The notes under the pieces are model-generated. The model made no database searches and was not told where the DNA came from. It saw nothing but the letters and a program-made list of their open reading frames with translations. Below, in pieces: positions 1 through 5,180 of a DNA stretch of 7,139 nucleotides. The position numbers were made by a program, and so were the translations under genes. Source of the stretch: Methanocorpusculum sp. (lineage in GTDB: Archaea > Halobacteriota > Methanomicrobia > Methanomicrobiales > Methanocorpusculaceae); assembly GCA_029986975.1 (NCBI GenBank), contig DALTWR010000047.1, forward strand, positions 1 to 7,139, in the 5' to 3' direction. Positions within the stretch are counted from its first letter, which is position 1. The number at the start of each line of letters is the position of its first letter.

Positions 1-153
1 GATTACCGCATTTCCTCCAGCCTCAAGCGTCCTGACCGGATTTCCAATCGTATAAACACCCGGTTTATCGAACTGTATTCCGCATCCTCCGGCGATAAGA
101 GACATTGGGATTCCGCCGTTAAATCCCGGACGTTTTTTCCTGTCGCGGATAAA
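1..153 (-). pseudogene. cbiB: Out-of-frame C-terminal segment of cbiB, continuing off the left edge
   Basis: In the frame whose codons end at base 1, translation gives 51 residues beginning FIRDRKKRPGFNGG and continuing with IPMSLIAGG, KPGVYTIG and NPVRTLEAGG. This matches the end of CbiB proteins: the RD pair, the Asn-x-Gly after it, an Ala-Gly-rich stretch and a Tyr-x-(I/L)-Gly near the end. It joins smoothly to SAWGV in the other frame if one T is added to the T4 tract (bases 151-154 on the plus strand), giving SAWGVFIRDRKK. So one gene is split by a single missing base. A real inactivating mutation, a homopolymer sequencing error and a frameshift event cannot be told apart from this sequence alone. 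The frame is open to base 1, so the gene's true stop lies outside the window. Reconstructed length so far is 284 residues, against roughly 300-320 expected. Confidence 0.85.
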
Positions 154-851
154 ACACCCCATGCACTCTTTCCTTTCCCGGACACCGCATAGATAATCAG
201 GAGAATGAGTCCTGTAATGCGCGCTGGAATAAATGCGAGAATATCATCCATGCGGGCAGCAAACCAGCCGATACGAATCCTCTCATCACGATAGCCGAGC
301 ATAGCATCCATGGTATTTGCCGCGCGGAACAAAACCGCACCGCAGATACCCATTCCGAAGAGCAGCTCGAACACAACAAACCAGAAGATGGGGGCAATGA
401 TACTGTCAACAAGATTTTCTGCCGCGGATTCATACGCACCGGAACGAATCTGCTCAAATGTAAGTCCTGCAGTGCTGCGGCTTACCATCTTTGAAACTTC
501 CGCGCGCCCGGCATCCTCCCCTTTTGAAAGAGCTGTTTCAACATTTCTGACATGCTCTTCAAGCGACCGCCACCCTATCGAAAAACACAGAGCAAATACG
601 GAAAATACTGCAAATACCCATGCGGGAGCAAATAACCCTATGAGAACGCAGGGAATCAGACAGATTATAACGGTAATCAGCCAGCCGAAGATACCGACAA
701 ACCGTTCTGCCGATTTAGGATACGTATTTGTCTTTCCCCAGAGTCCAATCAGGTTTCCGAGAAGAACAACCGGGTGAAATCTGCTGACCGGATCTCCTAT
801 TATCCGGTCAAGAAGAAGACCGAAAAAAAGAATCAGCGCGCCGAAAGCCAT
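3..851 (-). CDS. cbiB: Adenosylcobinamide-phosphate synthase CbiB, frameshifted near its C-terminus
   Basis: CbiB is an integral membrane enzyme that joins adenosylcobyric acid to an aminopropanol (phosphate) arm to form adenosylcobinamide (phosphate), late in cobamide synthesis. From Met at 851 the sequence shows the family N-terminus (LLLDRIIGDP at residues 12-21, then HPVVLLGNLIG), the ESAAENLVDSIIAPIFW block (141-157), RAANTMDAMLGYRDER (176-191) and GWFAARMDDILAFIPARITG (195-214), with several hydrophobic segments between. The frame as read ends at TAA (3-5), but after Val233 it loses all family similarity; the true C-terminal part is one frame away (see the entry at 1-153). The start at 851 was chosen because the family begins there: the open frame extends upstream to 977, but those residues lie over the preceding gene and resemble nothing in CbiB. 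There is no clear ribosome site; the start overlaps the previous gene by 19 bp, suggesting coupled translation. Confidence 0.9.
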   Translation of the reverse strand: MAFGALILFFGLLLDRIIGDPVSRFHPVVLLGNLIGLWGKTNTYPKSAERFVGIFGWLITVIICLIPCVLIGLFAPAWVFAVFSVFALCFSIGWRSLEEHVRNVETALSKGEDAGRAEVSKMVSRSTAGLTFEQIRSGAYESAAENLVDSIIAPIFWFVVFELLFGMGICGAVLFRAANTMDAMLGYRDERIRIGWFAARMDDILAFIPARITGLILLIIYAVSGKGKSAWGVLSATGKNVRDLTAESQCLLSPEDAEYSSINRVFIRLEIRSGRLRLEEMR

Positions 852-1387
852 ACAAGCGCGAATCCGGCGAGCATAATCACATATACAACTGAGACAATCA
901 TAATCGCAGACAGCCACGGGAAGACGAATATCCAGAGGAGAATCAGAATTAAGGCAACAGCCGGCAGAATTGCGCAAAGAAGCAATTTAGCAGTCTTCGG
1001 GTTAATCTTTGCTTCCTTCTCTTCCTCCCATGAGGCTTCAGTATCAAGTGAGATGTCCCGAACCGGCAGCGGCTCCGGCTTTATGACATTGATGATAATC
1101 TCTTCATCACGCAGACCGTATCCGGAGATAATATGCATCGAAAATGAACCTGCCTCGGCATCCGGACGAATCGGAACAATTACTTCAGATTCAGCTTCCA
1201 GATAGATGTTTTCGTAGGTAAACATCGTATATGCCGAGCCGTCAGTCTTTAAGGTTACATGTGTTGACGCACCGTAGTTGGTAATTTTGATGTGAAGTGC
1301 AGTCCCCGCGCTGACTTCTGCTTCGCGTGAATTCAGTTCTATCGAATTGATACCAAGCCGATTCATCTGTATTTCGATTAATGCCAT
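833..1387 (-). CDS. Membrane-anchored beta-rich protein of unknown function (184 aa)
   Basis: I do not recognise a characterised function; it may belong to an archaeal DUF family seen in methanogens and haloarchaea (DUF7524-like, from memory, unchecked). Residues 1-105 look like alternating beta strands of an Ig/CARDB-like sandwich, with AGTALHIKITNYG (28-40) and a closing strand pattern around SFSMHIISGYG (81-91). A charged linker (107-132, with WEEEKEAK) follows, then two hydrophobic helices (about 134-156 and 158-181) that should form a membrane hairpin. There is no signal peptide, so the N-terminal domain is probably cytoplasmic (inference). The start at 1387 has AGAGGT five bases upstream, overlapping the stop of the Trm112-like gene, only 3 bp away. 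Its own end overlaps the start of cbiB. The position between a methyltransferase activator-like gene and a membrane cobamide enzyme gives no direct functional clue beyond co-expression. Confidence 0.85.
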   Translation of the reverse strand: MALIEIQMNRLGINSIELNSREAEVSAGTALHIKITNYGASTHVTLKTDGSAYTMFTYENIYLEAESEVIVPIRPDAEAGSFSMHIISGYGLRDEEIIINVIKPEPLPVRDISLDTEASWEEEKEAKINPKTAKLLLCAILPAVALILILLWIFVFPWLSAIMIVSVVYVIMLAGFALVWLSAR

Positions 1388-1390
1388 AGA

Positions 1391-1570
1391 TTACCTCTGA
1401 TTTTCCGGGAGAAGATTTGCGATTCCATCTTCGATAGGATAGCTTTTTCCGCATACACTGCAGGTAAGTTTTCCTTCGGATATTTCTGTACCATTATCCT
1501 TTGTTTCTGATAGTATAAAACTACCTTTACAGACAGGGCAGCAAAGCAAGTCCAGCACCCAGCGGTTCAT
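1391..1570 (-). CDS. Trm112 family zinc-ribbon protein (59 aa)
   Basis: This small protein of the Trm112/YcaR family carries a zinc ribbon. In archaea and eukaryotes Trm112 is a partner that stabilises and activates methyltransferases acting on tRNA, rRNA or release factors; that role is family knowledge, not shown here. The family pattern is clear: LLCCPVCKG at 8-16 (metal ligands Cys11 and Cys14), Cys37-x-x-Cys40, then YPIEDGIANLLP (44-55). The length of 59 is normal. The start at 1570 was chosen because GGAGGAG lies seven bases upstream and the family begins with this MNRWVLDLL; the longer frame reaching 1834 would run across the divergent promoter region and into the neighbouring nitroreductase gene. 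It is the first gene of the minus-strand unit. The precise methyltransferase partner is not encoded in the window. Confidence 0.92.
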   Translation of the reverse strand: MNRWVLDLLCCPVCKGSFILSETKDNGTEISEGKLTCSVCGKSYPIEDGIANLLPENQR

Positions 1571-1577
1571 ATAAAAT

Positions 1578-1584
1578 CTCCTCC
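1578..1584 (-). promoter_or_regulatory. Strong Shine-Dalgarno site for the Trm112-like gene
   Basis: On the minus strand this reads GGAGGAG and ends seven bases before the ATG at 1570. It is the strongest ribosome site in the window and settles the start of the Trm112-like gene against the longer upstream reading. Confidence 0.85.
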
Positions 1585-1672
1585 TCGCATGTTTTATAGA
1601 TATACATTGGTGTGTTGAGAAGATAAGGTATTTGTACGGTGAAAGCCGTCCGCGTGCTTTCTGAAGGAAAAA

Positions 1673-1682
1673 CTCATATGAG
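1673..1682 (+). promoter_or_regulatory. Candidate TATA element / palindrome for a leaderless nitroreductase transcript
   Basis: CTCATATGAG is a perfect 10-bp palindrome preceded by a purine-rich GGAAAAA that could be a TFB-recognition element. Its centre is about 26 bases before the ATG at 1704, which is where an archaeal TATA box would sit if transcription began at the start codon. No Shine-Dalgarno sequence precedes that ATG, which fits a leaderless message. The palindrome could instead be, or also be, a dimeric repressor site. Both readings are inference. Confidence 0.4.
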
Positions 1683-1703
1683 AGAATAACCAAGTAGTTA
1701 ATC

Positions 1704-2234
1704 ATGAATGTAAGAAACCCGGGTATTGCAAATTTCGGCATCACTGTTATCCAGTCCCGCCATTCAGTCCGCAAATTCAAAGATGAACCGGTTCCGCCGG
1801 AGTTCGTCAGAAAAGCTTTAGAGTGTGCATCCAAGGCAGCTACCGCAATGAATGTTCAGCCATGGATTTTTGTCCAGATTGAAAACAAGGAAACGATGGC
1901 AAAAATCGCAGACCTTGCTACATACGGCAAGTTCATCGCAAAAGCCGGTCTTTGTATCCTTGTCTTTGGCGAAAAAGACCATCCGTTTGTTGTCGAAGAC
2001 TGTTCTGCAGCAACGCAGAATCTCTTATTAGCACTTCACGCATACGGCTATGGCGGATGCTGGATTGCAGGAGACAAGACTCCGTATGCAGAAGATGTCA
2101 GAAAACTGGTCAGTGTGCCGGACAAATACAAACTGATGTCCATAGTCGCTGCAGGAGTTCCTGATGTCGGCGGAATCTCTCTTGTTGAGAAGAAAAAACT
2201 CGAAGACATCGTATTCCACGAAAAGTACGAGTAA
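1704..2234 (+). CDS. Nitroreductase family protein (FMN-dependent oxidoreductase, 176 aa)
   Basis: This is a soluble FMN-binding flavoprotein of the nitroreductase fold, a family that usually works as a dimer and transfers electrons from a reduced nicotinamide or other donor to small acceptors. The physiological substrate cannot be deduced. Visible features are the FMN phosphate-binding start SRHSVRKFK (18-26), TAMNVQPW (47-54, the usual S/A-x-x-N-x-QPW element), EDCSAATQNLLLALHAYGYG (98-117), GGCWIAG (117-123) and a C-terminal G-x-P segment (GVPDVGG, 151-157). At 176 residues it is a normal short archaeal member. The start at 1704 lacks a ribosome site but is placed right for a leaderless transcript; the next strong family feature begins only at residue 18. 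It is divergent from the Trm112-like unit and followed by a T7 tract. FMN transfer to other redox proteins is also possible. Confidence 0.9.
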   Translation: MNVRNPGIANFGITVIQSRHSVRKFKDEPVPPEFVRKALECASKAATAMNVQPWIFVQIENKETMAKIADLATYGKFIAKAGLCILVFGEKDHPFVVEDCSAATQNLLLALHAYGYGGCWIAGDKTPYAEDVRKLVSVPDKYKLMSIVAAGVPDVGGISLVEKKKLEDIVFHEKYE

Positions 2235-2246
2235 AATAAACAAACC

Positions 2247-2253
2247 TTTTTTT
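2247..2253 (+). terminator. Oligo-T transcription stop after the nitroreductase gene
   Basis: Seven consecutive T lie 13 bases after the nitroreductase stop codon, in an AT-rich stretch without an obvious hairpin. That fits archaeal intrinsic termination, which relies mainly on T tracts. The same bases adjoin the proposed promoter of the next gene. Confidence 0.5.
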
Positions 2254-2258
2254 AAATT
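2250..2258 (+). promoter_or_regulatory. Candidate TATA element of the AMP phosphorylase gene
   Basis: TTTTAAATT sits about 26 bases before position 2280, which would give a leader of roughly 25-28 bases carrying the AGGAGG at 2288-2293. The placement is good, but AT-rich sequence of this sort occurs by chance and overlaps the proposed oligo-T stop. Confidence 0.35.
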
Positions 2259-2287
2259 ATTTCCCTATCCGAAAATTCTTAATTAAC

Positions 2288-2293
2288 AGGAGG
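2288..2293 (+). promoter_or_regulatory. Shine-Dalgarno site of the AMP phosphorylase gene, widely spaced
   Basis: AGGAGG is a full anti-16S match but lies 13 bases from the ATG at 2307, longer than the usual 5-10. No in-frame ATG, GTG or TTG is closer, and the protein N-terminus matches the family from that Met, so the start is kept. Confidence 0.7.
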
Positions 2294-2306
2294 CAAATAT
2301 AATCTT

Positions 2307-3821
2307 ATGTTGCTTACGGTACATATCTCAGACATACTGCGACCACTGCTTCTGCTTCACGCTGATGACGCAGAAAAAGCCGGAATCAAAGATGGAGCAC
2401 GAGTTATTCTGCAGAACTCTTCTGCGAAATATTCTGCTGCTGCAGATGCAGTCATCACCCGGAAATTAACCTCATCCGGAAACATAGTTCTGGATGCCAA
2501 TACCGCAGAAAAACTCCACGTCTCAGATGGTGATGCCGTCAGCATATCATTACGCGCAAAACCCGCATCCATTCAGTCAATCGTAAAAAAGATGGACGGG
2601 GGAAAACTGACACGGGAAGATACTGCAGTAATCATTAAGGATATCACAAACGGAATCCTCACTCCCGAAGAAATATCTCCCTATGTTTCATCAATGTATA
2701 TAAACGGTCTCGATATGGATGAAACAGAATATCTGGCGCGGGAAATGATTGAGAGCGGAGAAAAACTGACGTTTTCCCAGAAACCGATTGTCGATAAACA
2801 CTCAGTCGGAGGCGTTCCCGGAAATAAAATCAGTCTGTTAGTTGTACCCATAATAGCCGCTGCACATCTGTTAATCCCGAAAACATGTTCGCGTGCGATT
2901 ACCGGGGCTGGCGGCACAGCAGATTTAATGGAAGCATTAGCTCCTGTTGCATTTTCTGCTGCTGAAGTACAGGAGATGACAGAAAAAGCCGGGGGAGTAA
3001 TCGTTTGGGGCGGTTCTACAAATATTGTTCCCGCAGATGACATCCTGATTCAGTACGAATACCCGCTGAAAATAAATCCGAGAGGAAAAATGCTTGCAAG
3101 CATTCTCGCAAAGAAAAAAGCAGCAGGTGCTGACATCTGTGTAATCGATATTCCAACCGGTGCAGGTACAAAAGTTGAGAACGAAACAGAGGGGCGGATT
3201 CTCGCAGGTCAGTTAATTGAACTTGGAAAGCGGCTGGATATGAAAGTAGAATGCGCCATAACGTATGGAGGATCCCCCATCGGAAGAGATATCGGTGTGA
3301 ATCTGGAAGTCGCTGAAGCTCTGAGAATTCTTGAAACAGGCGATGGAAACACATCAACATCTCTTGTCTTAAAAAGCTGTGCGGTTGCAGGTATCGCCTT
3401 GGAGATGGCAGGGGTTGTAAAGCAGGGAAACGGTGCCGATGCTGCAATGAATCTGCTGAAAAACGGCAGCGCATACCAGAAGATGAAAGACATCATCGAA
3501 ATTCAGGGAGGAAATCCAAATATTACCTCGAAAGATTTACCAGCAGGAGAGTATGCATACAGCATCACCGCCCCGGCAGACGGATATGTAATTTCAATAA
3601 CCAACAGGGCAATCATAGATATCGCGCGGGCGGCAGGAAGTCCTGTTGACCACGGCGCAGGCATTCACATGAATAAAAAACCGGGCGAGACGGTGAAAAA
3701 AGGAGAAGTGCTCTACACCATCTACGCAGAAAAAGACTGGAAACTTTCTGCAGCACTCAAAATCGCAGAAGAAACCCGGCCGGTAAAGGTTTCCGGGATG
3801 CTCATCTCCCGCGTAGCATAA
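2307..3821 (+). CDS. deoA: AMP phosphorylase (nucleoside monophosphate phosphorylase, 504 aa)
   Basis: AMP phosphorylase cleaves AMP (also CMP/UMP) with phosphate to the free base and ribose-1,5-bisphosphate. In archaea this feeds ribose-1,5-bisphosphate isomerase and type III RuBisCO, recycling nucleotides to 3-phosphoglycerate. The 504 residues match the archaeal family (about 503), including the extra N-terminal domain (1-85) absent from bacterial thymidine phosphorylase. Motifs: KHSVGG phosphate site (164-169), VPGNKISLLVVPIIAA (170-185), SRAITGAGGTAD (195-206), GGSTNIVPAD (235-244), ASILAKKKAAGAD (264-276), GAGTKV (285-290), and the C-terminal domain with DHGAGIHMNKKPGETVKKGE (448-467). 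Ser265 and Lys289 match the substrate-contact positions I recall from the Thermococcus enzyme; position 257, where that enzyme has its catalytic Asp256, is Asn here. Its RuBisCO and isomerase partners are not in the window. It probably has its own promoter just upstream. Confidence 0.95.
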   Translation: MLLTVHISDILRPLLLLHADDAEKAGIKDGARVILQNSSAKYSAAADAVITRKLTSSGNIVLDANTAEKLHVSDGDAVSISLRAKPASIQSIVKKMDGGKLTREDTAVIIKDITNGILTPEEISPYVSSMYINGLDMDETEYLAREMIESGEKLTFSQKPIVDKHSVGGVPGNKISLLVVPIIAAAHLLIPKTCSRAITGAGGTADLMEALAPVAFSAAEVQEMTEKAGGVIVWGGSTNIVPADDILIQYEYPLKINPRGKMLASILAKKKAAGADICVIDIPTGAGTKVENETEGRILAGQLIELGKRLDMKVECAITYGGSPIGRDIGVNLEVAEALRILETGDGNTSTSLVLKSCAVAGIALEMAGVVKQGNGADAAMNLLKNGSAYQKMKDIIEIQGGNPNITSKDLPAGEYAYSITAPADGYVISITNRAIIDIARAAGSPVDHGAGIHMNKKPGETVKKGEVLYTIYAEKDWKLSAALKIAEETRPVKVSGMLISRVA

Positions 3822-3835
3822 CCGGCAAACCGATG

Positions 3836-3842
3836 CTATAAA
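3836..3842 (+). promoter_or_regulatory. Candidate TATA element of the repeat surface-protein gene
   Basis: CTATAAA is centred about 26-28 bases before 3866, so a transcript would start within a few bases of the ATG at 3869. That suits the lack of a close ribosome site: the nearest purine stretch, GAGGA, is over 20 bases away. Co-transcription with the phosphorylase gene cannot be excluded, because no T tract separates the two. Confidence 0.4.
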
Positions 3843-3868
3843 GAGGATAAAAGACAATAATTATTAAT

Positions 3869-5068
3869 ATGATTAAAAAACTCGCAGCAGTACTATTACT
3901 TGCAGCACTCATATTCTGCGGAGCTGCAGCAGCGGCTGACTCCCTAAGCGCCGGTTCACTCACTGTTGTTGTAACAGACACTGAAAACAACTACATTTCT
4001 AATGCAGATGTAACTCTTGTTTCAGTAGCAGACAAAACACAAACTAGTACTCTCCGCACACTTACAAACGGTGCTGCAGAGTTTCCATCACTGCGTCAGG
4101 GAGAATATATCTTAACTGTTACAAAAACACCAGAATATGTTACTGCTGTAAAAACAATAACAGTTGGTCCCTCTGCAGGGCGGGAAATGGTTCAGATGAC
4201 AAGAGAACCCCCTGTACTGATTACTGTTGTTGAGATGGATGGAAGCCCAATTAAGGGTGCTGAAGTCAAAATAAACAACGTAGTCGCCGGAAAAACAGAT
4301 GAATTCGGTTACCTGAGTGTATCTCTTACAAGAGGCGCAAATAATGTAATTATGGTAACTGCAGCATCCCACATTCCTTATACAGAAACAAAGTATATTG
4401 GATCAGATATAACTGCTCTCCCGGAGATTGCATTATCATTATCAGAAGCAAACCCGTTAATCTTAATCTACAACGAAGCAAAAACACCTGTTTCCGGAGC
4501 AAAAGTCTCAGTGGATGGAAAACTGGTTTCATACTCGGATACATATGGCAGAGCACAGCTTCCAACATATACCACAGGAGTTACGTATGCTCTAAATATT
4601 GTTTGTGATGGATACACTGACTACTCAGAAAAAATAGAGTTCACACCGGAAAAAACAGATTTCATCGTAACTCTTGCCTATGCAGAATCCCCGGTCAAAG
4701 TAACTGTTAAGACTGACTCTAAAGTCCTCACTGGAGCTGTTGTCTATTTTGACGGCGCAAACAAAGGTCAGACCGGAGCAGACGGAACCTTTACTGCACC
4801 AGCAAACCCGGGTGCATCTATCCTCATTACCGCATCCGCTGACGGATACAACGGAGATGGAGTTGTCTGCAAAGTAGAGGCTGCAAAGGTAAATGAAGTT
4901 ACTATCCTCATGAAAGAAAACATCCCGACTACTCTGATTGGAATAGGGGCGCTGGCAGCAATCGTTGTTCTCCTGATTGTTATTATCGCAATTACCGGCT
5001 ACAAACGCAGTAAAAAACCTTCGTCCAAAAAATCATACGCACCGGGACAAAGACGCGATTCATTATAA
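3869..5068 (+). CDS. Secreted, C-terminally anchored protein with four Ig-like (carboxypeptidase-regulatory/PEGA-like) repeats
   Basis: This is a predicted cell-surface protein of 399 residues with no enzyme motif. A signal peptide is obvious: MIKK, a hydrophobic core (5-17) and an Ala-rich cleavage region (18-23). Four beta-sandwich repeats of about 70-85 residues follow: roughly 29-110, 115-190, 194-270 and 274-348. Each has the pattern of a strand with (T/L)V or LI, a turn with a Gly/Asn, a G-A-(E/K/V)-V strand (KGAEVKI, SGAKVSV, TGAVVYF), a turn with D-x-x-G (TDEFGY, SDTYGR, TGADGT) and an aromatic D-G-Y or similar near the end (CDGYTDY, ADGYNGD). A single membrane helix (354-377) and a basic cytoplasmic tail (GYKRSKKPSSKKS) finish it, so most of the protein faces outside. 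The repeats resemble CarboxypepD_reg/PEGA domains, probably for adhesion or cell-envelope contact; that function is inference. Confidence 0.88.
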   Translation: MIKKLAAVLLLAALIFCGAAAAADSLSAGSLTVVVTDTENNYISNADVTLVSVADKTQTSTLRTLTNGAAEFPSLRQGEYILTVTKTPEYVTAVKTITVGPSAGREMVQMTREPPVLITVVEMDGSPIKGAEVKINNVVAGKTDEFGYLSVSLTRGANNVIMVTAASHIPYTETKYIGSDITALPEIALSLSEANPLILIYNEAKTPVSGAKVSVDGKLVSYSDTYGRAQLPTYTTGVTYALNIVCDGYTDYSEKIEFTPEKTDFIVTLAYAESPVKVTVKTDSKVLTGAVVYFDGANKGQTGADGTFTAPANPGASILITASADGYNGDGVVCKVEAAKVNEVTILMKENIPTTLIGIGALAAIVVLLIVIIAITGYKRSKKPSSKKSYAPGQRRDSL

Positions 5069-5090
5069 ATTGAGAAAAACAATTATCCTA

Positions 5091-5097
5091 TTTTTTT
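5091..5097 (+). terminator. Oligo-T transcription stop after the surface-protein gene
   Basis: Seven T follow the stop codon by 22 bases in AT-rich sequence, matching the usual archaeal T-tract terminator. There is no stable hairpin before it. It separates the surface-protein transcript from the tubulin-like gene. Confidence 0.5.
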
Positions 5098-5140
5098 CAT
5101 CAGTGCGTCAGTTCATCATTCAATGGGTTTTGCAGTGAAA

Positions 5141-5150
5141 CCTTATATTG
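5141..5150 (+). promoter_or_regulatory. TATA element of the tubulin-like gene
   Basis: CCTTATATTG is preceded by GTGAAA, a plausible purine-rich TFB-recognition element. Its centre lies about 35 bases before the ATG at 5181, predicting a transcription start near 5171 and a leader of about ten bases. No Shine-Dalgarno sequence precedes the ATG, consistent with a very short leader. Confidence 0.5.
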
Positions 5151-5180
5151 CGACACGCCAAATAGTTATACAATCTTAAC

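Noticed and set aside
852..977. N-terminal extension of cbiB to an upstream ATG at 977
   Set aside because: The extra 42 residues are Cys-rich, resemble nothing in CbiB and lie wholly over the preceding gene; the family begins at the Met at 851.
310..1205. Two plus-strand open frames (310-777 and 774-1205)
   Set aside because: They are antisense to cbiB and to the membrane-hairpin gene, whose frames show clear family motifs or membrane segments; the antisense translations show none.
1595..1608. TATATCTATAAAA on the minus strand as promoter of the Trm112-like unit
   Set aside because: It is only about 30 bases from the start codon, so transcription would begin at or after the strong GGAGGAG site; the real promoter is probably further upstream, but no element there is convincing.
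1571..1834. N-terminal extension of the Trm112-like frame to 1834
   Set aside because: It crosses the divergent intergenic region and the nitroreductase start, while a strong ribosome site and the family start support 1570.
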